A stretch of DNA of 64,000 nt. Origin: Pseudomonas protegens. Its GTDB lineage: Bacteria; Pseudomonadota; Gammaproteobacteria; Pseudomonadales; Pseudomonadaceae. Position numbers and translations under genes: made by a program. The notes beneath the pieces are model-generated. The model was given only the letters and a program-made list of their open reading frames with translations. It did no database searches and was not told the origin of the DNA. Positions within the stretch are counted from its first letter, which is position 1. The number at the start of each line of letters is the position of its first letter. The stretch is from positions 992,001-1,056,000 of the forward strand of contig NZ_CP060201.1 of the NCBI RefSeq assembly GCF_013407925.2, in the 5' to 3' direction. Below are positions 49,252-58,552 of this stretch, piece after piece.

Positions 49252-49276
49252 AAACGGCGCCATCAGGGCGCCGTTT
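49252..49276. terminator. Bidirectional terminator between the SH3-like and permease genes
   Basis: AAACGGCGCC (49252-49261) pairs with GGCGCCGTTT (49267-49276), with A-rich and T-rich flanks. Confidence 0.85.
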
Positions 49277-49298
49277 CTTCATGCCGCAACACCTGCAC

Positions 49299-50840
49299 TC
49301 AATGCGTGACTTCGGCGCTGCCACGGGCATGGCTTGGCGCAGAACCGTCACCAGGCTGCGGCGAGGACTGACCCGAAACCTCAGCCACCAGCGGAACCTC
49401 ATTGCCTTCGGCATCGTGCAGCTTGCCACCGCTGAAATAGTCGCCTTCACGCAACGCAGCAATGTCCTGGAAGCGCAGGCTGCGCTCGGTGCCGGCGACG
49501 AACACCGACTGCTGGTCGGAGTTGCCCGCGGTGAAGTGGTTGAACGCCAGGTTCAGCACGATCGCCATGATCGCCGAGGAACTGATGCCCGAATGGAAGA
49601 TCGTCGCGAACCAGCTGGGGAAATGGTCGTAGAAGCTCGGCGCGGCAATCGGGATCATGCCGAAGCCGATCGAGGTGGCAACGATGATCAGGTTCATGTT
49701 GTTGCGGTAGTCGACCTTGGACAACGTGCGGATGCCACTGGCGGCCACGGTGCCGAACAAGACGATACCAGCCCCGCCCAGCACCGAGGTCGGCACCGCG
49801 GCAATCACCCGCCCCATGAAGGGCAGCAGACCGAGAATCACCAGGAACAGCCCACCGGTGGCGACCACGAAGCGGCTCTTGATCCCGGTGACCGCCACCA
49901 GCCCGACGTTCTGGGCAAAGGCGCTCTGGGTGAAGGAGCCGAAGATCGGCGCGATCATGCTCGACAGCATGTCGGCACGCAGGCCATCGCCCAAACGCTT
50001 GGAGTCGACTTTGGTGTGGATGATTTCACCCACCGCCAGGATGTCCGCCGAGGTTTCCACCAGGGTCACCATGACCACGATGCACATCGACAGGATCGCC
50101 GCGACATGGAAGGTCGGCATACCGAAATGGAAAGGCGTGGGCAGACCGAACATCGGCCCCTGGGTGACACCGGAAAAGTCCGCCATGCCCAGGAACACCG
50201 CAACCACGGTGCCAATGATCATTGCCAGGAGAATCGACAGCCGGGAAATCGCCGCACTGCCGATCTTGCTCAGCAGCAACACCAGGGCCAGCGTCAGGGC
50301 CGCCAGGCCGATGTTCGACATGCTGCCAAAGTCCGCCGCACGACTGTTGCCGCCCATGGCCCAGCGCGCCGCGACCGGCATCAGCGTCAGGCCGATGGTG
50401 GTAATGACGATGCCGGTGACCAGGGGAGGAAAGAACTTGGTGATCCGCGAGAACACCGGGGTGATCAGCAGACCGATCAGCGAGGCGGCGATCACCGCCC
50501 CGAGCACCGACTGGAAGCCGCCTTCCCCGGTACTGGTGACAATCGCCACCATGGTTGAAACACCCGCAAAGGACACCCCTTGCACCAGCGGCAGTTTGCA
50601 ACCGAAAAACGGCACGCCGAGGGTTTGCAGCAACGTCGCCAACCCTCCCGCGAACAACGAGGCCGCAATCAACAAGCCGATCTCCGCCGGCGACAGACCG
50701 GCCGCCTGGCCGATGATCAAGGGCACTGCAACGATACCGCCGTACATGGTCAGCACGTGTTGCAGGCCATAGGCCATATTCGCGCCAATACCCAAATTTT
50801 CATCTTCGGGCCGTTGCTGTGAAACCTGGGGCGTATTCAT
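49299..50840 (-). CDS. NCS2-family nucleobase permease (xanthine/uric acid or uracil type)
   Basis: The 513-residue transporter has about 14 membrane segments. It shows the family start NMAYGLQHVLTMYGGIVAVP (with QH), and the signature region AFAQNVGLVAVTGIKSRFVV containing Q-N-x-G. The QH and QNxG features favour the xanthine/uric acid branch over UraA, but this is not certain. ATG at 50840 (MNTPQVSQQRPEDEN) is supported by the family N-terminus; a longer frame has no support. The C-terminal tail is hydrophilic. Confidence 0.88.
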   Translation of the reverse strand: MNTPQVSQQRPEDENLGIGANMAYGLQHVLTMYGGIVAVPLIIGQAAGLSPAEIGLLIAASLFAGGLATLLQTLGVPFFGCKLPLVQGVSFAGVSTMVAIVTSTGEGGFQSVLGAVIAASLIGLLITPVFSRITKFFPPLVTGIVITTIGLTLMPVAARWAMGGNSRAADFGSMSNIGLAALTLALVLLLSKIGSAAISRLSILLAMIIGTVVAVFLGMADFSGVTQGPMFGLPTPFHFGMPTFHVAAILSMCIVVMVTLVETSADILAVGEIIHTKVDSKRLGDGLRADMLSSMIAPIFGSFTQSAFAQNVGLVAVTGIKSRFVVATGGLFLVILGLLPFMGRVIAAVPTSVLGGAGIVLFGTVAASGIRTLSKVDYRNNMNLIIVATSIGFGMIPIAAPSFYDHFPSWFATIFHSGISSSAIMAIVLNLAFNHFTAGNSDQQSVFVAGTERSLRFQDIAALREGDYFSGGKLHDAEGNEVPLVAEVSGQSSPQPGDGSAPSHARGSAEVTH

Positions 50841-50872
50841 GGTGTGGGGTTCCCTGTTTTTGTTATGCGCAC

Positions 50873-50918
50873 ACTGTATGCAACATCCAAGACAACTGTC
50901 CATAGGATTGTATACAGT
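50873..50918. promoter_or_regulatory. Repeated TGTAT motifs upstream of the permease
   Basis: ACTGTATGCAAC (50873-50884) and ATTGTATACAGT (50907-50918, containing the palindrome GTATAC) lie 33-78 bases before the start codon. Spacing of about 34 bases fits two sites for a dimeric GntR- or LysR-type regulator. The regulator is not identified. Confidence 0.45.
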
Positions 50919-51097
50919 TTGCCATTCGGGATTTATTTGACCCCCATCAACGGACACCCCGGGCAAAACCTTCGATTGCCTCCCCTTCACCAGCCTGAAA
51001 AGCCGCCCCAGAGCCATCGCTCAGCCGAGCAGCGGGCACCAGCGGCGCCCTCGCGCGCGTTGCTTCACGCCATTCCAGGGGTTGAAAAACAGGATGA

Positions 51098-51127
51098 AAA
51101 AAGCCGATCCGCTTGCCGGATCGGCTC
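51098..51127 (-). terminator. Terminator of the secreted HNH-like gene
   Basis: AGCCGATCCG (51103-51112) pairs with CGGATCGGCT (51118-51127); a run of A becomes a T tract on the minus strand. Confidence 0.9.
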
Positions 51128-51149
51128 AGGCCTCGCATCTGCGGAACAA

Positions 51150-51971
51150 TTACTGGGCCGGAACCCGGATCTTGTACACATTAGGGGCAACACGGACCCA
51201 CTGATCACTGACCAGCGGATAGACCTTGGTCCGCGCCGACAAGCGCAGCAATTGCGAGTTGATGGTGGCCAGGGTCTTGAGGTTGCCATCACGGGTATAG
51301 CTCAGCATGTTGTCCCGCAGATTGATGATGGTGTTCCAGGTGTCCGTGTTTTTGATGATGTATTGGGCGTTACGCTCGAACGCCTCACCCGGGTCATCAT
51401 TGCGACCGTTTGGCCCAAGGAACAGGTTCCACGGCATCCAGGTGTAGAAGCCATGGAAGGTGTCCCAGCCCAGCGGCCGTGGCGGCACGCCGGCGTTGGC
51501 CCGCACCACGCCCCGGCCGATCTCTTCAAGCAGGGTCGTGGCCTGGTCGTAGTCGGCCTGTACCGCCGGGGTGACGTTGACCTGGTTGTCCCGCCCATAG
51601 CTGAGCAAGCGCCCGCCAAAGCCGTCCCAGAACCCTTTCAGCTCCTTGAGATGCCCACGCTGCACCACGGACATGTAGAAATCCCGCAGCTGGTTGTAGG
51701 CAATGATGTGATGGCGACTGACCGGTACGGTGTACGCCGCTCCGGCACCGGAAGCCGTGAGATCGGCGTTGTAGTTGTTCGACGGTGGATAGGGTGAACC
51801 GGCACGGGCGTCCATGCTCAGGTTGTAGTTGCCGTCGGGATTGGGCACGGCGTAGCTGGCGCTGGCCCACAGGCCGAGCACGACCAACAGGGCTGCGAGC
51901 AGCCCTGCCTGGAAACGTCTCAGCGATGCACCAGTGCTGTCGAGCAGGCTTGAACGGGGTGTTTTGTGCAT
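51150..51971 (-). CDS. Secreted protein with an HNH-nuclease-like motif, function unknown
   Basis: The 273-residue protein has a hydrophobic signal (RFQAGLLAALLVVLGLWASASYA, residues ~19-41) and a mature part of about 230 residues. The arrangement RHHIIAYNQLRDF (residues 86-98) followed by WNLFLGPNGRNDDPGEAFE (181-199) resembles the H-H ... N ... G-P ... D-D-P-G-x-x-F-E signature of HNH-fold toxin nucleases. Metal ligands and activity are not proven. AAGGAG lies 7 bases before ATG 51971. No recognisable immunity gene is adjacent: the neighbours are a permease and an acetyltransferase. Confidence 0.65.
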   Translation of the reverse strand: MHKTPRSSLLDSTGASLRRFQAGLLAALLVVLGLWASASYAVPNPDGNYNLSMDARAGSPYPPSNNYNADLTASGAGAAYTVPVSRHHIIAYNQLRDFYMSVVQRGHLKELKGFWDGFGGRLLSYGRDNQVNVTPAVQADYDQATTLLEEIGRGVVRANAGVPPRPLGWDTFHGFYTWMPWNLFLGPNGRNDDPGEAFERNAQYIIKNTDTWNTIINLRDNMLSYTRDGNLKTLATINSQLLRLSARTKVYPLVSDQWVRVAPNVYKIRVPAQ

Positions 51972-52088
51972 GATTCTCTCCTTGAGAAATGACCGGCTTG
52001 CCGGTGCAGTCTAAGGAGCAGGCCCCTGCAGATTTAACCGGGAATCGATTCCGCGCCCGCCCTGGCGAGCACTGCAAAACCGGAAAAA

Positions 52089-52913
52089 TCAGGACCCAAG
52101 CAATTGTCCGAGCGCCCGCCGCAGTTCGGGAGGGTTGGGCAGGCGCAAGGCGAACTCGTCCTGCAGCAGGCGCATCAATTCCCCGGCCTCGGTGATCTCC
52201 CGTCGCTCGCTGGGCTGCCCCATGCGATGCAGGGCGTAGCTGCCGTTGTTCAGCGTGCGGCGCACTCCAGGCCCTATCAGCGCGACTTTCAGTTGACCGA
52301 GGAAGGGCGAATCCGGGTGGGTGGAGACGTACCAGTTGCCCATCTCGTAATCCACATCGCCCTGCACCTGCAGATCGAAGACATAGAGAGCCCGCCATTG
52401 CTCCGCGACCTTGGCGCGCAGGGTGTAGCTGCCCTCGCGCCGGGTGATGCGATAGTGCTCATGGGGCGTGGCCTGCTCTTCTTCGGTGTCCAGCAGCAAG
52501 GGCGTGGTGGGCACCATGCCGCCAAAGCCGACGTCGGCGATGTAGCGTTGCCCATCCAGATGCACCAGGGTCAGCCGATGGCTGCGAGCGGTGAGCGCAT
52601 CCTCCGGCCCTCCCATCACCACCCGCCCGGTGATGCCCCGGGCCTCGTAGCCCAGGTGTTGCAGCAAGGCCAGGAAACTCTGGTTGAGCTCGTAGCAGTA
52701 GCCGCCGCGCCCCTCGTGGAGAATCTTGCGCTCCACGGATGCCAGGTCGATGGGCACCGGCACCCGCAACAGGGTCGACAGGCTTTCGAAGGCAAAACGA
52801 CAGACATGACGCCATTGCAACTCCCGCAGGTTTTCCAGGGTCGGCGCTGGCGCGCGCGGGTAACCGAGTTGCTGCAGGTACAGGTCAAAGTCCATCAGGT
52901 GCGGCTGGCTCAT
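52089..52913 (-). CDS. Arylamine N-acetyltransferase
   Basis: The 274-residue enzyme has the catalytic triad: Cys73 in GRGGYCYELNQSF, His112 in SHRLTLVHL, and Asp127 in RYIADVGFGG, with the family's 15-residue His-Asp spacing. It acetylates arylamines and hydrazines using acetyl-CoA. ATG at 52913 (MSQPHLMDFDLYLQQLGYPR) is used. It is likely monocistronic. Confidence 0.93.
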   Translation of the reverse strand: MSQPHLMDFDLYLQQLGYPRAPAPTLENLRELQWRHVCRFAFESLSTLLRVPVPIDLASVERKILHEGRGGYCYELNQSFLALLQHLGYEARGITGRVVMGGPEDALTARSHRLTLVHLDGQRYIADVGFGGMVPTTPLLLDTEEEQATPHEHYRITRREGSYTLRAKVAEQWRALYVFDLQVQGDVDYEMGNWYVSTHPDSPFLGQLKVALIGPGVRRTLNNGSYALHRMGQPSERREITEAGELMRLLQDEFALRLPNPPELRRALGQLLGS

Positions 52914-53363
52914 GCACAAATCCTTGAAATGAGGGTCGCCCAGGGTCGCAACCGACCCTGGCGGGTCGGCGCTATGTATAAGCCAGAAGCAGGGAATCCC
53001 GACAATAAATTCGATTGATATGTTTTATTGCCTTGCCCCTGGATTGCCCCTTGCCAAGCGCCAGGGACGACTCTGTAATAGTCCCCCTTCGAGTGGCAGC
53101 GTCGCTTCGGCAACGTCGAGGCCCAGCGCTTGGTGCGGGGCCATGCCCTTGCACATACGGCCCGGGGGCGGGTGCAGTGCATCACCGGTGAAATCTCGCG
53201 CTGCGATCCTGCGTCCCGGGCACGACAGCAAGGCATCATGCCCGATGGGCGCCCGCGTAAGTACGTGCGCTCTTGCATCATCGACGACGATCCGCCAGCA
53301 CCTGCAACACTGTGTCAGCCGATCCTGAACCTTCAAACCAGCCCCCTTTACAAGGATGTAGCC
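52914..53363. other. Non-coding region before the GNAT gene
   Basis: About 450 bases. Frames of up to about 120 codons are present on both strands, but they have no domain, ribosome site or family resemblance. The region must contain promoters for the divergent genes; none is clear. Confidence 0.4.
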
Positions 53364-53837
53364 ATGCCGGTCGATTTCACCCTACGTCACGCTGAGCGCG
53401 GGGATGCGCTGTGCATCAGCGGCCTGGCCACCCAGGTCTTTCTCGACACCTACGCCACCGATGGCATGCGCAGCGACCTGGCACAGGAGGCCCTGAGCGT
53501 CTACGCCCCGGAGCAGTTCCGCCAGCGCCTCGAAGATCGCGCCAGGAGCCTCTGGCTGGCTGAACGCAACGGGCACCTGCTGGGGTTCGCGGAATTCAGC
53601 CGCCAGGCCCGCCCGCCGCTCCCGGAGTTATCCGATGCCGTGGAACTGGTGCGCCTGTACGTGCAGCGTCACGCGCACCGGCAAGGCGTTGGCCAGGCGC
53701 TTCTGCAACAGGTGGAAAGCCGGGTGGAAAACAGCGATACCCCGTGCCTGTGGCTCGCCGTGTGGTCTGAGAACCACCGGGCACAGGCCTTTTATCAAGC
53801 CCAGGGATATGCCTGCATCGGCCACACCGCGTATTAA
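53364..53837 (+). CDS. GNAT-family N-acetyltransferase
   Basis: The 157-residue protein shows the acetyl-CoA-binding motif A (LVRLYVQRHAHRQGVGQALL, with RQGVGQA) and motif B (WLAVWSENHRAQAFYQAQGY). The substrate is unknown. ATG at 53364 has AAGGA 8 bases upstream. Confidence 0.87.
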   Translation: MPVDFTLRHAERGDALCISGLATQVFLDTYATDGMRSDLAQEALSVYAPEQFRQRLEDRARSLWLAERNGHLLGFAEFSRQARPPLPELSDAVELVRLYVQRHAHRQGVGQALLQQVESRVENSDTPCLWLAVWSENHRAQAFYQAQGYACIGHTAY

Positions 53838-53889
53838 TTTGCCGGCAACGCCTACGCCAATCAGGTGTTCTGCAAGCGTTGGTAGCACC

Positions 53890-55503
53890 TCAACGATCGG
53901 AGCGCTGCAAGGGCTCCCCGGCGCGCGCCCCTGGCAATGCCATGACACGGTTGCGGCCCATGGCCTTGGCCTGATAGAGCGCCTCGTCCGCGCGCTCGAT
54001 AAACATCTCGATACTGTCGCGCCCGGTGGGCACGAAGGCATAACAGCCCAGGCTGACCGTCACGCATCCCACCGGGGACCCGGAGTGGGCAATGTTGCGC
54101 TGCATGACACTGCAGCGAATCTGTTCGGCCATGGCCAGCGCGCCATGGATATCGGTATCAGGCAGCAACACCGCGAACTCTTCGCCGCCATAGCGCACCG
54201 CCAGATCGGCCTTGCGCTGGCAACAGCCCTTCAGGGCCTGGGCCACCTCCGTCAGGCAGTGATCGCCCGCCACATGGCCATAGGTATCGTTGTAGCGCTT
54301 GAAGTAATCGATATCGACCATGATCAGGCTCAACGGGCTGTGTTGCCGGGCACCACGACCAAATTCGATCATCAGGGAACGCTCGAACAAACGCCGATTG
54401 GCCAGGCCGGTGAGGCTGTCATGGGTGGCGATCACCTCCAGCGCCTCCTGGGCGTTGCGCAGGTCCGTCTCGATCCGTTCGTTGTTGCGCACCTGACTGA
54501 CGAACACCCAACCGAACAGCCCCACCCCCAACAGCACCAGAGCGACGATGGCCGAGGATTGATAGGCCGAGGCGTACCAGCCCTTGAGAATCGAATCCTT
54601 GGAGTTTGCCGCGGCCACCACCAGCGGGTAGGCCTGCAACTGGCGATAGCCATACAGGCGTGTCACCCCATCCACGATCGAGGTGATCATGGCATTGCCG
54701 GCAGTGGCCTCGGGCAGGTACTTGCTGAAGATCTCGCCCCGGGCCAGGGACGCACCGATCTGCCGCTCCTCGAATGGCCGCCGCGCGATCAGGGTGCCAT
54801 CGGACAGGGCCAGGAACATCGCGCCCCGCTCATCGATATTGAAGCTTTTGAAGAACTGATCGAAATACGCCAGCTTGATACCGGCCATCAGCACGCCCTG
54901 GAAATGGCCATCCTGGTCATTGATCCGGCGCGAGATGGGGATGATCCATTCACCGTTGGCGCGACTGCGAATCGCCGGGCTGATATGGGCTTGCAGCGAG
55001 GCGTTCTGCTGGTGAAAGCGGAAGTAGTCGCGATCGGCAACATCCTTGCCGTGGGGCGAATCGTTGAACGAACTGACCACCCACTGGCCTTGCTTGTCGT
55101 AGAGAAACACCCCGCTCAACTGGCTCAGGGCCTGCACCCGCCGGGCAAAGATCTGCTGCAGGCGCGGGCGCTGCCGTGGCCCGTCCCCCAGAGCCTGGAT
55201 CCACTCGGACAGGCTCATCAACACCAGGTCGGCCTCCATGAAGGTGTCCTCGGCCTGCTGGGCAATGGCCCGGGTCAGGTTGGTGGAGTTGACCTCAGCC
55301 TGAGCCAGGTCATGACGCCAGGACTGCTCCAACTGCAGATACAGCAAACCGCACAGGCACAGGAATACCGTGGCAATGAAGGCCACCGCGGCCTTGAGCA
55401 GCGGCAGGCGCTTGAGGTTGCCGCCGGGGGCATGCTGAGGATCGTAGATGGGGACAGGCAATAGGGTCTTCCTGACGGGAAAGGCCTGGGCAACAAGGCG
55501 CAT
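53890..55503 (-). CDS. Membrane diguanylate cyclase with periplasmic Cache-type sensor
   Basis: The ~537-residue protein has two transmembrane helices (LPLLKAAVAFIATVFLCLCG near residue 35 and SAIVALVLLGVGLFGWVFV near residue 330). They enclose a dCache-like periplasmic domain. The C-terminal GGDEF domain has the active site RYGGEEFAVLLPD and an inhibitory RxxD site (RKAD) exactly five residues before it, so feedback-controlled c-di-GMP synthesis is expected. The start is uncertain: ATG 55503 (MRLVAQAFPVRK) is chosen to place the first helix near the N-terminus, but its ribosome site is poor. Confidence 0.88.
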   Translation of the reverse strand: MRLVAQAFPVRKTLLPVPIYDPQHAPGGNLKRLPLLKAAVAFIATVFLCLCGLLYLQLEQSWRHDLAQAEVNSTNLTRAIAQQAEDTFMEADLVLMSLSEWIQALGDGPRQRPRLQQIFARRVQALSQLSGVFLYDKQGQWVVSSFNDSPHGKDVADRDYFRFHQQNASLQAHISPAIRSRANGEWIIPISRRINDQDGHFQGVLMAGIKLAYFDQFFKSFNIDERGAMFLALSDGTLIARRPFEERQIGASLARGEIFSKYLPEATAGNAMITSIVDGVTRLYGYRQLQAYPLVVAAANSKDSILKGWYASAYQSSAIVALVLLGVGLFGWVFVSQVRNNERIETDLRNAQEALEVIATHDSLTGLANRRLFERSLMIEFGRGARQHSPLSLIMVDIDYFKRYNDTYGHVAGDHCLTEVAQALKGCCQRKADLAVRYGGEEFAVLLPDTDIHGALAMAEQIRCSVMQRNIAHSGSPVGCVTVSLGCYAFVPTGRDSIEMFIERADEALYQAKAMGRNRVMALPGARAGEPLQRSDR

Positions 55504-56362
55504 CCCCTGGTTGTTTTCGAGACTGGCGCAACGGCCAGCACCCTGCGAAGCATCATTTCCGTGACGTTTGAACACCGGCACGGCGCCCACGCAAGTGCAC
55601 ATGGCCTGCCCCACGCTGGGGTTATCGGCCGCAAAGGGCGATGCCTGAAGCGCGCACCGTCGACTGCCACAACATTCGGCAATCCGCCAAGACAGGACCG
55701 CCCTCCGCGCCCGATCCGCCCCAAAGCCCCCTGAACGCGCGAAACCGGGTATCGGGCAACGGCGGCGACGGTGCTCGGGCAACAGTGTACAGAGCCCGGC
55801 CAGCAGCCATTTTTTTGGGGGGCCGCAAAACCTGATAGCAACCCAGCACCCACCAGCGCCGAATGTCTGCAGAAGAGCGTGGCCGCAAGCAAGGCGATAA
55901 ATACACAACTGCTCTTCAATGGCATTACCAACGAACGCATGCCTGAACAGCTAGTACCAACCATCGTCAACGAAGCGTCCCATGTCGTTACAGGCTGGCT
56001 GAAGAAAAGGTGATAGCCCAATACATGCTCAAAATACCTGAAGTCCAGCCATGGCTTGGATGGTCTGGTGAAATGGCGCCTGGTGATGAGATAGCAAGCA
56101 ACCACAATCTACTTGCTGAGCCGCCTGTGCGCCCCCGACACAAAAACCTCAACGGCCGTTTTACGGGCGAAGGTCTGAGTCTCTTGGTAAACTCGCGCCC
56201 ATTAAAAATCACACATGTCTGTGCCGAATAGCCGGTGCGGCCATCGGTGCGTTGGCGCCCTGATCATGGCAATCGCCTCGTGATACAAGCGTACCGCTTG
56301 AACCAACGCCCTTCAGAAAACGCCGGTTTACCCCAAAACACGCCTTAAACACGTAGAGCAAA
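55504..56362. other. Unassigned 0.86-kb region upstream of dusA
   Basis: No gene is supported. The right half (about 55900-56340) is visibly less GC-rich than its neighbours and breaks the usual coding pattern in all frames. An 80-codon frame at 55771-56013 and overlapping frames on the other strand resemble nothing known. It lies directly before dusA, a gene whose 5' end is a documented integration target, but I found no second copy of the dusA 5' sequence and no integrase. Confidence 0.5.
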
Positions 56363-57373
56363 ATGGTCCAGAATTCAGCTACAACTCCAGTAAACTCAAG
56401 CCCTACGCTGTCCCGGCGGTTTAGTGTTGCCCCCATGATGGATTGGACTGACCGCCACTGCCGCTACTTCTTGCGCCTGCTATCCAAACACACCCTGCTC
56501 TATACCGAAATGGTCACTACCGGTGCGTTGCTCAATGGTGATCACGAGCGTTTTCTGCGCTATCACCAGAGCGAGCATCCGCTGGCGCTGCAATTGGGCG
56601 GCAGTACTCCGGCAGATCTGGCGGCCTGTGCACGAATGGCTCAGGAACATGGCTATGACGAGGTCAACTTGAATGTCGGCTGCCCTAGCGATCGGGTGCA
56701 GAACAATATGATCGGCGCCTGCCTGATGGGGCACCCGGCACTGGTGGCCGATTGTGTGAAGGCCATGCGCGATGCCGTGTCGATTCCAGTGACGGTCAAA
56801 CATCGGATCGGCATCAACGGCCGTGACAGTTATGCCGAGCTGTGTGATTTCGTCGGGCAGGTCCATGAGGCCGGTTGCACCAGTTTTACCGTGCATGCAC
56901 GCATTGCGATTCTTGAGGGGCTGTCGCCCAAGGAGAATCGGGATATTCCGCCACTGCGCTACGACGTGGCCGCGCAATTGAAAGCCGACTTCCCGCACCT
57001 GGAGGTGATCCTCAACGGTGGCATCAAGACGCTGGAGGCCTGCCATGAGCATCTCCAGACCTTTGACGGGGTGATGTTGGGGCGTGAGGCCTATCACAAC
57101 CCCTACCTGCTGGCCCAAGTGGACCAGCAATTGTTCGGCAGTGGCGCGCCGGTGATTTCCCGTGCCGAGGCGCTGGCGCAATTGCGGCCCTATATCGCCG
57201 AGCATCTGGCAAGCGGCGGCGCCATGCATCACATCACTCGCCATGTACTGGGACTGGGGACCGGCTTCCCCGGAGCACGCAAGTTCCGCCAGTTGTTGTC
57301 GGTGGATATTCACAAGACCCAGGACCCATTGGGCCTGCTGGATCAGGCTGGGCAACTGCTTGAAGGACGCTAA
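56363..57373 (+). CDS. dusA: tRNA-dihydrouridine(20/20a) synthase DusA
   Basis: The 336-residue flavoenzyme contains RRFSVAPMMDWTDRHCRYFL, the catalytic Cys in NLNVGCPSDRVQNNMIGACL, VTVKHRIGIN and VILNGGIKT, and the DusA-specific ending GTGFPGARKFRQLLS. It makes dihydrouridine at D-loop positions 20/20a. ATG at 56363 is the first plausible start. It is intact, so if anything ever integrated at its 5' end the gene was restored. Confidence 0.95.
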   Translation: MVQNSATTPVNSSPTLSRRFSVAPMMDWTDRHCRYFLRLLSKHTLLYTEMVTTGALLNGDHERFLRYHQSEHPLALQLGGSTPADLAACARMAQEHGYDEVNLNVGCPSDRVQNNMIGACLMGHPALVADCVKAMRDAVSIPVTVKHRIGINGRDSYAELCDFVGQVHEAGCTSFTVHARIAILEGLSPKENRDIPPLRYDVAAQLKADFPHLEVILNGGIKTLEACHEHLQTFDGVMLGREAYHNPYLLAQVDQQLFGSGAPVISRAEALAQLRPYIAEHLASGGAMHHITRHVLGLGTGFPGARKFRQLLSVDIHKTQDPLGLLDQAGQLLEGR

Positions 57374-57551
57374 GCGTCAACCGGATTGAACCTGATGCGG
57401 CTTTAGATATCTGAATAACCTGAAATCTGTCCCCGCATTCAGACAGCTGTTTTCAGGTCACCGCCCCCGGTGCCGCCGTAAGCCTTTCGCGCCCTTGAGC
57501 GCCTGCCAGCGCTCGGGTAATGTCATCAGACCCATAGGACAGAGCACGCTC

Positions 57552-58478
57552 ATGACTTCCAAGCTGGAACAACTGAAGAAAATCACCACCGTGGTGGCCG
57601 ATACCGGCGACTTCGAGGCCATTGCCCGGGTCAAACCGGTGGACGCCACGACCAACCCCTCGCTGCTGCTCAAGGCCGCGGCCATTCCCGGCTATGCCGA
57701 TCTGCTGAACGCCTGCGTCAGCGATTGCAAAGGCGATGTCGGCCTGGCCAGCGATCGCTTTGGCGTGGCGGTCGGTCAAGAGATCCTCAAGGTCATTCCC
57801 GGCCGCATTTCCACCGAAGTGGACGCACGTCTGTCGTTCGATACCGAGGCCATGCTCAAGCGTGCCCATCGCCTGATCGAGCTCTATGAAAAGGCCGGCG
57901 TGGGTCGCGACCGGGTACTGATCAAGATTGCCTCCACCTGGGAAGGCATCCGTGCCGCCGAACAACTGGAGCGCGAAGGCATCCAGACCAACCTGACCTT
58001 GCTGTTCTCCTTCGCCCAGGCCGTTGCTTGCGCCGAAGCCGGTGTATTCCTGATTTCGCCATTCGTGGGACGAATCTACGACTGGTACAAGAAAGCCACC
58101 GGCAACGATTACGTCGGCGCCGACGACCCGGGCGTGCAGTCGGTTACCCGCATCTACAACTACTACAAGGCCAATGACTACAAGACCGTGGTCATGGGCG
58201 CCAGCTTCCGCAATCTGAACCAGATCGAGCAACTGGCTGGCTGCGATCGCCTGACCATCAGTCCGGACCTGATCGAAAAACTGGCCGCCGACACCGGCAA
58301 GCTGGAGCGCAAGCTGAGTCCGGGCAAAACCGGCGAGGCCCGCCAGAGCCTGAACGAAGCGCAGTTCCGCTGGGCTTCCAACGAAGACGCCATGGCCACC
58401 GAAAAGCTGGCCGAGGGCATTCGCCAGTTCGCCCGCGACCAGGAAAAGCTCGAAGCCCTGCTGGCTGCCAAGTTCTGA
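57552..58478 (+). CDS. tal: Transaldolase
   Basis: The 308-residue TIM-barrel enzyme begins [20 protein letters not shown] and has [13 protein letters not shown] and the Schiff-base lysine in [15 protein letters not shown]. It swaps three-carbon units in the pentose phosphate pathway. ATG at 57552 gives the canonical N-terminus with AGGA upstream. It is convergent with rssC. Confidence 0.96.
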   Translation: MTSKLEQLKKITTVVADTGDFEAIARVKPVDATTNPSLLLKAAAIPGYADLLNACVSDCKGDVGLASDRFGVAVGQEILKVIPGRISTEVDARLSFDTEAMLKRAHRLIELYEKAGVGRDRVLIKIASTWEGIRAAEQLEREGIQTNLTLLFSFAQAVACAEAGVFLISPFVGRIYDWYKKATGNDYVGADDPGVQSVTRIYNYYKANDYKTVVMGASFRNLNQIEQLAGCDRLTISPDLIEKLAADTGKLERKLSPGKTGEARQSLNEAQFRWASNEDAMATEKLAEGIRQFARDQEKLEALLAAKF

Positions 58479-58495
58479 TAGCTGCGCGGCAATGC

Positions 58496-58529
58496 AAAAA
58501 GGGCGAACCCTCACAGGTTCGCCCTTTTT
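58496..58529. terminator. Bidirectional terminator between tal and rssC
   Basis: A 14-bp perfect stem AAAAAGGGCGAACC (58496-58509) / GGTTCGCCCTTTTT (58516-58529), serving both convergent genes. Confidence 0.92.
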
Positions 58530-58552
58530 GCATGCGCAAGCGCCTCAGTCGA

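Noticed and set aside
53025..53336. Open frames between the N-acetyltransferase and GNAT genes
   Set aside because: Overlapping frames exist on both strands without ribosome sites or recognisable domains. Most likely non-coding.
55771..56013. 80-codon frame upstream of dusA
   Set aside because: No ribosome site and no family resemblance, and it crosses a change in base composition. Kept only as part of an unassigned region.
56363..56460. Prophage or island attachment site in dusA
   Set aside because: The 5' end of dusA is a known target, but the gene is intact, no integrase is present, and no duplicated core sequence was found upstream.
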